64,000 nt of DNA, taken from the NCBI GenBank assembly GCA_046155895.1, contig JBJXFB010000178.1:31378-95377 (forward strand), in the 5' to 3' direction. The DNA is from DASYPQ01 sp046155895. GTDB taxonomy: Bacteria > Planctomycetota > UBA1135 > GCA-002686595. The position numbers and the translations under genes were made by a program. The notes under the pieces were generated by a model, which searched no databases, was not told the DNA's origin, and saw only the letters and a program-made list of their open reading frames with translations. Shown here one piece after another: positions 51,201-58,631 of this stretch. How positions within the stretch are numbered: the stretch's first letter is position 1; each line of letters starts with the position of its first letter.

Positions 51201-52614
51201 AACGGATCGCGTTCGGCGCGAGCCCCTCCAGCGGCGCGACGGCTCGGCCGTTCCCGGGATCCCACAGGATGACAACTCCCTGCGGTGAGATCGCGATCAG
51301 GCGATTGCCCAGCGGGCGCACGGGCAACGCGCGGGCGGGCATGACGTGCACGCCTCTGCCAGCGTCGAAGAAGCCGCCCGTGCCCCAGTCGACCGCCGAC
51401 CAGCCTTCATCCGGCGACCGCACGATCGCCGGTTCCAGAGGCGATCCAGTCGGTCGCTCGACGGCGTAGACCAGAGCGACCCCACCCGGACTCGCGCACA
51501 GGATGCGCGTACCGTCCGCGCTGAAGGAGGCCTGCAGGAGAAGATGTGCCTCGGAGCCCAGATCGCCGATGAGCACGCCGGTCTGCGTGTCCCAGAACCT
51601 CGCGCGGTCATGCGACGTGAGCGCCAGGATCCGCGATCCGTCCGGGCTGAAGGAGAGCTGGTCCACCATGCTTGCCTCCAGCGGGGGCAGGTCGAGCGGA
51701 CTGCCGCGTTCGGCGTCGTGGAGTCGCACGAAACCCGCCTCGCTCGCCACGGCGACCTTCTTGCCGTCCGGACTGAAGGTCGCGGCACGGGTCAACTCCC
51801 CGCCCACCTCGAGATACCCCACGAACTCGGCGCTGCGGCCGTCCCACAATCCGGCGAGACCGGCCAGGGGCTCGAACAGGAGGATGCGTTCGCCGTCCGC
51901 GCTGAACTCGAGCCTCGGCCACGGAAGATCAGAGCCCAGTCGCGCGATCGTCGAAAAATCGCGGAACCCGGTCTCCGACGTGTCGCCCATGCCGAACATG
52001 CCGAGCACGCCGATTGGCTCTCCGGTCCAGGCGTTCCACAGCCAGACGGAACCGTCGGTGGCACAGCTCACCGCTCGCCCGCCGTCCGGCGACATGCGCA
52101 CGGTCGAAAGCTGACCCAGGTGGCCGTCGAGCCAGGACATCGAGGACGAAACGAGGCGCTCGTTCACCCGCTGAACAGCAGATCGCCAAGCTGCGGCCCG
52201 GCCGACCTCCGCCTTCCGGACTCCCTCGACCTCGGCGCGCAGCCGGCGCAAGTGCTCCGCGAAGCGCGGGTCCCGGCGCAGGTTCTCGAGATCCGGATCC
52301 GCCAGGATCATCTCGGCCGACCACGGATCGCCGAGCTCGATCGACCGTTCGAACCACCGCAGCGCGGACTCGACGTCGCCCTTTCTCGAGTAGACGCCAG
52401 CGAGGTTGCAGGCCTCGTAGGCTCTCCACCTCTGCGGGAACCGCTCGTCGTCGTGGATCGCCTTGAAGATCGCGGCGGCCTCGTCGTGGCGGCCGGCGAC
52501 ATGGGCCTGAACACCGGCAGCCTGCCGACGGGCGTACTCGTCGGCGAGGTCCTGGGCACCTGCGCGAGGCAGGGCGAGAGCGAAGCAACCGAGTGCGACG
52601 AGCAGCGTGCGCAT
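48277..52614 (-). CDS. Exported TPR-WD40-PDZ-WD40-caspase protein (peptidase C14)
   Basis: A 1445-residue protein with a signal peptide (MRTLLVALGCFALALPRAGA). Order: TPR-like helices (about 25-115), WD40-like blades (about 160-640, e.g. VRMSPDGGRAVSCATDGSVW), a PDZ-like domain (about 655-750, DGPAGRAGLLPGDHLVELDG), more WD40 blades (about 790-1065, e.g. DFSPDGRMLAGASRDGSVL), an Ig-like beta-sandwich (about 1090-1195), and a caspase-like domain with catalytic His1282 (FAAGHGV) and Cys1333 (LLLDTCHSG). Close to the C-terminus DSNRDGLVGIDEL (about 1395-1407) has the form of an EF-hand loop, which fits calcium-activated metacaspases. Orthocaspases cleave after Lys/Arg and are tied to programmed death, stress and defence. 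Export of such an enzyme is unusual. It stands alone between two direct repeats. Confidence 0.87.
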   Translation of the reverse strand: MRTLLVALGCFALALPRAGAQDLADEYARRQAAGVQAHVAGRHDEAAAIFKAIHDDERFPQRWRAYEACNLAGVYSRKGDVESALRWFERSIELGDPWSAEMILADPDLENLRRDPRFAEHLRRLRAEVEGVRKAEVGRAAAWRSAVQRVNERLVSSSMSWLDGHLGQLSTVRMSPDGGRAVSCATDGSVWLWNAWTGEPIGVLGMFGMGDTSETGFRDFSTIARLGSDLPWPRLEFSADGERILLFEPLAGLAGLWDGRSAEFVGYLEVGGELTRAATFSPDGKKVAVASEAGFVRLHDAERGSPLDLPPLEASMVDQLSFSPDGSRILALTSHDRARFWDTQTGVLIGDLGSEAHLLLQASFSADGTRILCASPGGVALVYAVERPTGSPLEPAIVRSPDEGWSAVDWGTGGFFDAGRGVHVMPARALPVRPLGNRLIAISPQGVVILWDPGNGRAVAPLEGLAPNAIRWVGFSPGGERLLTITGDGAQLWNASTGGRIADLAGGSLPFWADFAVFSPGRRLFATACMDASGGPPVARVYDSDTGGLVDETALGLNGVDLHFSGTGRLGATNQKGWVVIWDGSGKPRFMGSHALALARWYSRDGLPRWSPSGAKAVSPAEDLRDGWEDRLWDTRTGSLDVDLPPGARRGGGFLAGGELLTFRPSRVIASVDPDGPAGRAGLLPGDHLVELDGRTIENGEDTEAAVETAPSTTTIVVVRAGTELVVPLEFAPDSDADRESKRKLGLVMVPGTRLEILAPDRGEVLRSVALESGEKLGAGRIYQAIANRDGSRLLAGRLRTQEALLYDLTDGKLLAAVSVHDQVVPGSSVSHVLAMSPSGDRVAAIQAVGVRLWSETGGEDPNLLPGDVLDLDFSPDGRMLAGASRDGSVLVWDVIEHKLLANLAGHLGHVRCVAFDASSRRIASAGSDGTARVWNLSDAREPLVLSGHAGFLNRPSFSPDGSRVLTIADDTTARLWDAETGKPIAVMEGHVGPVTCGEFSPDGSRILTVGMDATTRIWNGADGRLLATRVEYDDGWLVFEPGGFFLAGGAGAEHAKTVVKGRSYPLSSYAAIYASPEKVAESLAGKPVRPPSFVPQAPEVRVAAPLDPLVPERKFRLEVLIEDAYGIESVSVIQDERELDAKWIGEHLAQSGKTARLSCDLELPAGVNQTTFRIRATNVRKIQSAPQTVFVRWQPPQRELYLLAMGVADYDDDKLDLAYPTKDADDLIARFTGEQGGYYKKVNVQRLVNAEVTPGKLRKAREEFLLRAQPDDTIVVFAAGHGVRSESGEYYFLTPGTTPESPYDGVERQMLESLVTWDKLHAKRRILLLDTCHSGEAFGEGKRGISTDAFDQKAVNEAAGTGLYIIAASSEQGFAQEMRGNGLFTKCLLEGLDGAADSNRDGLVGIDELKTFATAAVHERSGGRQRPTAPRIEGGEDFPLARSH

Positions 52615-52810
52615 GCGTAGGTCCTCAGGAGGGGAAGTCCTGGACGTCTTCGAATGCAGGGACCGCCCAGGCTACCCGGATGCCCCGGGATTCGCCTGCG
52701 GCCCTCGCCCCAATGAACGTGTTCCCGGGGGCTCGGTCGACAGCGGGAGTCATCGCCACTTGGTACGACCTGGGAAGGTTGGTGCCGGTCGCCCTGGAAG
52801 TCGTGGGCGG

Positions 52811-52906
52811 GACTTCCACTGCGAATGGGCCGATAGCCTGCGCGTGAAGCGGAAGCTGCCGCTGGGGGAGGTGGAGGTCGGGCGGCTGCGGGCGAAGCAG
52901 GGCTAG
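52811..52906 (+). pseudogene. Orphan 3' end of the yjdF-like gene (right copy of the 97-bp repeat)
   Basis: Contains the last 31 codons and stop of the yjdF-like gene but no upstream coding part. Relative to the intact copy, Arg is replaced by Cys and a Glu by Asp, with one silent change; the repeat itself runs to 52907. The TAG at 52904-52906 overlaps the minus-strand stop of the next gene in a CTAG, which is what one expects of the original junction of two convergent genes. Weak similarity to more of the gene may extend upstream (to about 52670) but would need an alignment to prove. Confidence 0.85.
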
Positions 52907-54927
52907 GGCTCGCGCTCCAGCGCGACCTCGCTGAACCCGGCGCGACCCTTGTGTTCGCCTCCGGCTTCGCGCTCGACGATCCGGATCTCGATCCGCCGGA
53001 CCTGTGTGCCCGCCGGGAACGGAACGACGATCGGCTCGAGCTCGCTGCCGTCTCGCTTGGGAACCTCCACCTCGATCGGGTCCTTCTTCCGGTCGAGCCG
53101 GACCTGCACGCGCCGGATCCGGTCGTACTTCCCGAGATCCGCGCGCCGGCTGCAGGCGCCGGAGAGCACGAGCGACTCGGCCTCGATCGGCTTCTTCCAC
53201 TCCAGGACGAGGCTCGGCGCGCCGTCGCTCGCCTCGCAGGTCCACAGCGTGGACTCCTGGCCGTCCAACGCATGCCCGGCGTCCTCTCCGGCCGAATGGA
53301 CGCTGCTCGCGGTCGCGGTCACGGCCTGCTCGAGCAGGAGGTTCCGCCTCGAGCGTGCCGCCGCGCCCATCATCCACGGCTCCAGCTTCTCCTCTCGCGA
53401 GACCGGCGCGGCTTTCGTCTCTCCCGTGCGCACGCTCGGACGCGAGGCGCGCTTCAGGAACAGGATCGCGAAGCAGGTGTCGTGCTCGGCCGGGATCTCG
53501 CGCCACTCCGTCGGCGCGTAGCCGCCCACGACCCACGAGCCGTTCGCATCCTGCTTGCGCAGCAGCATCTGCGCGCCTTCGGAGTACCACGCGTGCCCGC
53601 CGATCGTCTCGATCTCGAGCAGCGTGCCGATCCGCTCCAGTCCGTAGAGGTAGTAGTAGAAGTTCTGCGGCTCGCCGCTCCCGAAGTTCTCCTCCAGGTT
53701 CCAGTGCGCGTCGAGCCAGGCCTGCCCGAGCTCGATCGCGCGCGCAGTCTCGACGGCTCTCTGCGCCTTGATGCTCCTCCCCAGAGCCTCGCGGCACACG
53801 TGGAGGATCGCGCAGCCCGCCGACGTCATCGAGGCCGTGACTTCGCGATCGGGCCGGTAGCGGAAGCCCGCGATCGCGACTTTTTCCGTGCCCGTGCGCC
53901 CGTCGCGGCGGGGGATCTCGATCTCGAAGGCCGACTCCTGGTGCGCGAGCGTCGAGGTGAGGGCCCGCGACCAGGCCTCGGCCGGGACTTCGACGCCCGC
54001 GTGATCCGCGGCACGGAGCCCGAGCACGGCGTACTGCGTGTTCGAGAGGTCGGTCGTCGGGATCGCGTCGCGGTACACGGCGCCCTCGCGCGGGGCCGGG
54101 GCGTAGCTCCAGCCGGAGGTGGCCTGCCAGGCGAGCAACTCGCGCACGATCGAGCGCATCTTCGGCCTCCAGGCCGGGTCGCCCGTCGCCTCGAAGGCCA
54201 TCAGCATCAGTCCCGCCGGGTAAGTCTCCGTCGGCTCGACTTCGGCGAGGTGCGCGAGCGCCCGCGCCACGGACGGATGCTTGCTCGTCAGGCCCGAGCG
54301 AAGGAGCGCGTACGTCGCCAGCGCCGTCTGCCCTTCGGCGAACGACGCCGTCGCGTTCTGCCACGAGCCGTCGCGCATCTGCCGCGAGAGCAGGTAGGCG
54401 ACGCCCCGCTCGAGCGCGGCGTCGATCCCGGCCTGGAAATCCGGCGGCAGGGCGCGATCGGGCATCGGCTCGAGGTTCCCGATCAGGGCGAGCTGGTAGA
54501 CCTTGACGAGCACGACGCCCGGAGCGAGTCCGAATCGACCGACGGCGGCCGCGGGCGCTTCCTCCTCCAGGACGGACTGGCCGTCCACCTCGAGCCTCAT
54601 GCGTCCCGCCGAGCTCACCACGAGGACGTCGACGGGACGCTTGCGCGGGACGCGCTTCGAGTCGAGGTCGATCGTGCGGTCCCCCAGGACGAGGGATGGC
54701 TGCGCGCCTTCCCCTTCTTCGATCGCGAGGCGGGCCCGGATCTCGAAGTCGCCCAAACCGAGCGCGAGATCGGCGTAGAGGGCGTTCCCCTTGCCTCGTC
54801 CTTCGATCCACGAGCGCCCGGGCTGCCAGGGGGCGCCCTGGAAGACGACGTTCTGGTAGCGCTGGCCGGCGACGAGCACGCGTTCGCCTTGGACAACGAG
54901 AGCCAGGCTCACGAGCCACCCCAGCAT
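52903..54927 (-). CDS. Exported alpha/alpha-toroid (prenyltransferase/squalene-oxidase repeat) protein with discoidin-like C-terminus
   Basis: A 674-residue exported protein. A short signal (MLGWLVSLALVVQG) precedes a beta-sandwich region (residues 30-150, DUF1080-like). Residues 165-510 form an alpha/alpha toroid with repeats of the type RGVAYLLSRQMRDGSWQN, KHPSVARALAHLAEV, GWSYAPAP and LLRKQDANGSWVVGGYAPTEWR; the toroid family includes squalene-hopene cyclase relatives and many Planctomycetota proteins of unknown role. Residues 550-674 have an F5/8-type-C-like pattern (GHALDGQESTLWTCEASDGAPSLVLEWKKPIEAESLVL). The catalytic DxDD of cyclases is not seen, so catalysis of terpenes is unlikely. 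ATG at 54927 has a minus-strand TAGGCT 8 nt upstream. Confidence 0.78.
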   Translation of the reverse strand: MLGWLVSLALVVQGERVLVAGQRYQNVVFQGAPWQPGRSWIEGRGKGNALYADLALGLGDFEIRARLAIEEGEGAQPSLVLGDRTIDLDSKRVPRKRPVDVLVVSSAGRMRLEVDGQSVLEEEAPAAAVGRFGLAPGVVLVKVYQLALIGNLEPMPDRALPPDFQAGIDAALERGVAYLLSRQMRDGSWQNATASFAEGQTALATYALLRSGLTSKHPSVARALAHLAEVEPTETYPAGLMLMAFEATGDPAWRPKMRSIVRELLAWQATSGWSYAPAPREGAVYRDAIPTTDLSNTQYAVLGLRAADHAGVEVPAEAWSRALTSTLAHQESAFEIEIPRRDGRTGTEKVAIAGFRYRPDREVTASMTSAGCAILHVCREALGRSIKAQRAVETARAIELGQAWLDAHWNLEENFGSGEPQNFYYYLYGLERIGTLLEIETIGGHAWYSEGAQMLLRKQDANGSWVVGGYAPTEWREIPAEHDTCFAILFLKRASRPSVRTGETKAAPVSREEKLEPWMMGAAARSRRNLLLEQAVTATASSVHSAGEDAGHALDGQESTLWTCEASDGAPSLVLEWKKPIEAESLVLSGACSRRADLGKYDRIRRVQVRLDRKKDPIEVEVPKRDGSELEPIVVPFPAGTQVRRIEIRIVEREAGGEHKGRAGFSEVALEREP

Positions 54928-54935
54928 GCGAGGGG

Positions 54936-54969
54936 AGCCTAGCCGATCGCGGGTCGGAGCGAATACCCT
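54936..54969. promoter_or_regulatory. Divergent -10-like hexamers between the toroid and cytochrome c genes
   Basis: Minus-strand TAGGCT (54941-54936) is 8 nt from the ATG at 54927; plus-strand TACCCT (54964-54969) is 9 nt from the ATG at 54979. The spacer is 51 bp. Predicted leaders are 0-3 nt. Confidence 0.45.
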
Positions 54970-54978
54970 CTGTCGGCC

Positions 54979-56070
54979 ATGCGACTTGCTCTCACGGTCG
55001 TGCTCGTCTCCTCGGCGCTGGCCGACCTCGCCCGTGCCGAGGACGTCCGCGCGCAATTCCTCCTCCACTGCGCGAGCTGCCACGGCGAAACCGGTGACGG
55101 CCGCGGCAGCGCGACGCTCGATCGGCCGGCGCGCAGCTTCCGCGACGGAGGCTTCTCGTACGGGAACACGCCGGAGGCGATCTACCGGACGATCACGCAT
55201 GGAATCCCGGGCACGCCGATGCCTGCCGCGCCGTCGGTGCTCACCGAGGCCGAGCGTCACGCACTCGCGGAGTTCGTACTGTCCCTCGGGCCGCCCACGG
55301 TCACGGCGAGCGCCGCCGAGAGCAGGCTCGTCGTGCGCGATAGGCCGCTGATCGCGCGCGGGAAGCTCCCGCCGGTCGCGCCGGATCTTCCCGAGAGGCC
55401 GCGGGGTCTCCTGGTCGGCACGCCGGACGGCCTCACGTTCGAGTACCGCACCGACGACGTGCGGCTACTGTGCGTCCGGCAGGGGGAGTTCGCCGACCGC
55501 CACGATTGGCGCGGGCGCGGAGGCTCCGTCCTCGAGCCGCTCGGCGTGCCGATCCACCTGTACGGAGGCGGCGATCCCGGGCCCTCCATCCTCCATCCGG
55601 ACGGCCGGCCGTTCACCGCGCGCCTCTACCAGACGTCGATCGAGGGATCGCGGGCGCTCGTCCGCTACCGGCTCTTCGCCCCGGACGATCCTCGCCCCTG
55701 GGTGATGGTCGAGGAGGAGGCGCGGGGCCTCCTGCGCCCGGCCGGCTCGGGCTTCGAGCGGAGCTACACGTTCTACGGCGCCGGGAAGTACGTGCTCCGC
55801 GTCGCCGAACCCGGTGCGCGCTGGATCGCTTCCGGCACGACTTGGGTCGTCCGCGAGCGCCCCGACGGCGTGTTCGAAGCGACCGGGGTCTCTGGCGGGG
55901 GTGAGCGAGCGTGGACCGAGCCCCTCGGGATCTCCGTGGAGGGCGGGTCCGTCCTGCTGCGCGTCGATCTTGGAGGAGGCGACGTGCGCCGTGTGTCCGT
56001 GCGGACACTTCTGTTCCCTGTCTGGAATGGCGACGTCCAGGATCTCTGGATCCGGGAGATGCGCCCGTGA
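54979..56070 (+). CDS. Secreted monohaem cytochrome c with a large C-terminal domain
   Basis: A 363-residue exported protein. Signal: MRLALTVVLVSSALADLARA. The class I cytochrome c domain (residues 22-105) has haem motif CASCH (Cys31, Cys34, His35) and axial Met in GIPGTPMPA. Residues 125-363 form a beta-rich domain that I do not recognise by name; its content (EYRTDDVRLLCVRQGEFADR, FTARLYQTSIEGSRALVRYRL, AGKYVLRVAEPG) looks like a jelly-roll domain often coupled to planctomycetal cytochromes. The protein likely accepts electrons from the downstream propeller dehydrogenase, whose GTG start overlaps its stop (GTGA). There is no Shine-Dalgarno. Confidence 0.83.
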   Translation: MRLALTVVLVSSALADLARAEDVRAQFLLHCASCHGETGDGRGSATLDRPARSFRDGGFSYGNTPEAIYRTITHGIPGTPMPAAPSVLTEAERHALAEFVLSLGPPTVTASAAESRLVVRDRPLIARGKLPPVAPDLPERPRGLLVGTPDGLTFEYRTDDVRLLCVRQGEFADRHDWRGRGGSVLEPLGVPIHLYGGGDPGPSILHPDGRPFTARLYQTSIEGSRALVRYRLFAPDDPRPWVMVEEEARGLLRPAGSGFERSYTFYGAGKYVLRVAEPGARWIASGTTWVVRERPDGVFEATGVSGGGERAWTEPLGISVEGGSVLLRVDLGGGDVRRVSVRTLLFPVWNGDVQDLWIREMRP

Positions 56071-58628
56071 TCGGCGCGCTGCTCCTCGCGAGCCTCGGCG
56101 ACCCCTCGGAGGCCGACTTCTACCGCGTCGACTGGCTCATCCCGCCGCAGGGCAGCATCCTCGAGGTCGGCGGGATGGACTTCCTGCCCGACGGACGCCT
56201 CGCCTTGAGCACGCGCCGCGGCCAGGTGTGGCTCGTGGAGAACGCGATGGCGGAGAATCCGGCCGACGCGCGCTTCTCCCTCTTCGCCGAAGGTCTGCAG
56301 GAGGGCCTGGGGCTCACCGTCGTCGACGGGGCGATCCACGTCCTCCAGCGCGGAGAGATCTCGAAGCTCGCCGACGACGACGGCGACGGCCGCTGCGACC
56401 GGATCGACACCCTGTGCGACGCGTGGGGCGTCTCGGGGCACTACCACGAGTTCGCGTTCGGCCTGCCGCGCGACGCCGCGGGCAACTTCTTCGTCTCGCT
56501 GAACGTCAGCTTCGGCGATCCGAAGTGGTGGCACGGCCGCTCGACGGCGCCGTGGCGCGGCTGGGTGATGAAGGTGACGCCGCAGGGCGAGCTCGAGCCG
56601 TACGCACTCGGCTTCCGCAGCCCCTGCGGCCTGGGCTTCGACGAGGAGGGCAACCTCTTCGAGACCGACAACCAGGGTGACTGGATGCCGAGCTGCCCGA
56701 TCTTTCACGTCAAGCCGGGGCGCTTCTACGGCCACCCGGCTTCGCTCGCGTGGACGAGCGAGTACCTGGCGACGAAGACGACGCCCAGCGACACGATCCC
56801 GCCCGAGCGCGCGCGCGAGCCGGCGGCAGTGTGGATCCCGTACAAGTGGTCGCGTTCGGCGGGGAACCTCGCGCCGGACACGACCGCGGGCAAGTTCGGG
56901 CCCTTCGCGCACCAGCTCTTCGTCGCCGAGCTGACGAACGGGATGATCGTCCGCACGCAGCTCGAACGCGTGCGCGGCGAGCTCCAGGGCGCGTGCTTCC
57001 TTTTCCGCCAACGCGTCGGCTCCGCGATCCGCGTGCTGTTCGCCCCGGACGGGACGCTCTTCGCGGGCCTCACGAACCGTGGCTGGGGCGGGCTCGCGCC
57101 CGGCCACGGCGTCGCGCGAATCCGCTGGACGGGCCGGACGCCGTTCGAGATCCGCGCAGTGCACCTGCTCAAGGACGGATTCGAGGTGACCTTCACCGAG
57201 CCGATCGCGCCGGAGCCCGATCTCCGCCAAGTCGCGGCCTCGATGTACCACTACGACTGGTGGTGGGAGTACGGCTCGCCCGAGCGCGGGAACGAGAAGC
57301 TCGAGATCGCCGGGAGCGAGCTGTCCTCGGACAGGACGCGCCTCTCGATCCGCTTCTCGAATCTCCGCGCCGGCGAGATCGCCCGCGTCGTCTTGAACGG
57401 CGTGCGCTCGGCGAAGGGCGACCCGCTGCTGCACCCCGAGTTCGACTACACGATCAACCAGCTGCCCGAAGGGCCGATCTGCACCACGCCGGTCGCGCGG
57501 CTCGTCCCGCCGCCGCCCGCGCGCGAGAGCGGGGACGAGGGGTGGCTGCGCCTGTGCTACACGGACGCATTCGGGCTGTGGGAGTCGACGGGATGGTCGC
57601 TGGTCGAGGCCGAGCTCGATCCGGAGGATCCGAAGAAGTTCCTGCTCGCGGAAGGGAACGGCGCGCTCGTGAACGATGGAAGCGGCGACTTCGTCAGCCA
57701 GCCCGTCTTCGGCGACCTGAAGCTGCACGCCGAGCTGATGCTGCCCGAGGGCGGAGGTGGCGGCGTGATGCTGATGGGCCGCTACGAGGTCCGGCTCTCC
57801 GCGGATGCCTCGTTCGGATCGATCGCAGGCCGCGGGCCCGCGCTCGAATCTTTCAAGGGACCGGGCCAGTGGCACGACCTCGACCTCGTCTTCCGCGCGC
57901 CGCGCTTCGATGCGCAGGGTGGTAAGGTCGAGAACGCGCGCTTCGAGAAGGTGCTGGTCGACGACATCCTGCTGCACGAGGGACTCGAGCTGACCGGGCC
58001 GACGGAGGGAGGGCTCGCCAGCGAGGCTCCCGCGGGCCCGCTGCGCTTCCGTGGCGACCGGGGCCTCCTCGCGATGCGCGGGATCCAGGTCCTGCCGATG
58101 GACGAGCCCGCCGACGAGCCCGGATTCGTGCCGCTCTTCGACGGGGAGGGCCTCGAGGGCTGGACGCCGATCGGCGAGGCGGCGTGGACCGTGGAGGACG
58201 AAGTGCTCGTCGGATCAGGCCGGAAGGGCCTCCTCGCGACCGTCCGCGACGACTACGGCGACTTCGAGCTCTCGGCGCGGATGAAGATCAGCGACGGCGG
58301 CCGCTCGGCCATCCGTATCCGCGGCGCCGAGGGATACGAAGCCGTCGTCAACTCGAGCTATCCCGACGAGGAGCATACCGGGAGTCTGCGCGGTCTTCAC
58401 GCTGTGAAGCCCCACCTCGTCGCGCCGAACACGTGGTTCGACTACGGGATCCGCTGCGAAGAAGAAGCGGAGGGAACGCGGATCCGCATCTCGATCCAAG
58501 GGATCGTCGTGACCGATGTCATCGACCGCGAGCGGAAGTTCCGGTCCGGCAGCATCGCGATCGAGCAGCACCACGAGGGCTCGATCGTCGAGATCCGCTC
58601 GCTCTCGATCCGCGAGCTCCGGCGGTAG
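56067..58628 (+). CDS. Propeller (sugar-dehydrogenase-like) protein with two DUF1080 domains
   Basis: An 853-residue exported protein. A short N-terminal hydrophobic stretch (IGALLLASLG) precedes a beta-propeller (residues 20-400) of the PVC/glucose-sorbosone dehydrogenase type: GGMDFLPDGRLALSTRRGQVW, a Ca-loop-like DDDGDGRCDRID, LGFRSPCGLGFDEEGNLFETDN, IRVLFAPDGTLFAGLTNRGWG. A linker domain leads to two DUF1080 domains (about 540-695, with GGGVMLMGRYEVRLS, and about 705-853, with PLFDGEGLEGWTP). Oxidation and keto-glycoside binding or hydrolysis may be combined in one protein. No haem motif is present, so the upstream cytochrome c is the probable electron acceptor. Confidence 0.84.
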   Translation: MIGALLLASLGDPSEADFYRVDWLIPPQGSILEVGGMDFLPDGRLALSTRRGQVWLVENAMAENPADARFSLFAEGLQEGLGLTVVDGAIHVLQRGEISKLADDDGDGRCDRIDTLCDAWGVSGHYHEFAFGLPRDAAGNFFVSLNVSFGDPKWWHGRSTAPWRGWVMKVTPQGELEPYALGFRSPCGLGFDEEGNLFETDNQGDWMPSCPIFHVKPGRFYGHPASLAWTSEYLATKTTPSDTIPPERAREPAAVWIPYKWSRSAGNLAPDTTAGKFGPFAHQLFVAELTNGMIVRTQLERVRGELQGACFLFRQRVGSAIRVLFAPDGTLFAGLTNRGWGGLAPGHGVARIRWTGRTPFEIRAVHLLKDGFEVTFTEPIAPEPDLRQVAASMYHYDWWWEYGSPERGNEKLEIAGSELSSDRTRLSIRFSNLRAGEIARVVLNGVRSAKGDPLLHPEFDYTINQLPEGPICTTPVARLVPPPPARESGDEGWLRLCYTDAFGLWESTGWSLVEAELDPEDPKKFLLAEGNGALVNDGSGDFVSQPVFGDLKLHAELMLPEGGGGGVMLMGRYEVRLSADASFGSIAGRGPALESFKGPGQWHDLDLVFRAPRFDAQGGKVENARFEKVLVDDILLHEGLELTGPTEGGLASEAPAGPLRFRGDRGLLAMRGIQVLPMDEPADEPGFVPLFDGEGLEGWTPIGEAAWTVEDEVLVGSGRKGLLATVRDDYGDFELSARMKISDGGRSAIRIRGAEGYEAVVNSSYPDEEHTGSLRGLHAVKPHLVAPNTWFDYGIRCEEEAEGTRIRISIQGIVVTDVIDRERKFRSGSIAIEQHHEGSIVEIRSLSIRELRR

Positions 58629-58631
58629 CGC

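Noticed and set aside
52593..52847. Small plus-strand gene starting near 52593
   Set aside because: It overlaps the start of the caspase gene and the yjdF remnant, and lacks a promoter or ribosome binding site; at most it reflects the decayed yjdF sequence.
52903..54927. Terpene cyclase annotation for the toroid protein
   Set aside because: Only the repeat fold is present; the catalytic DxDD motif is not seen and the protein is exported.
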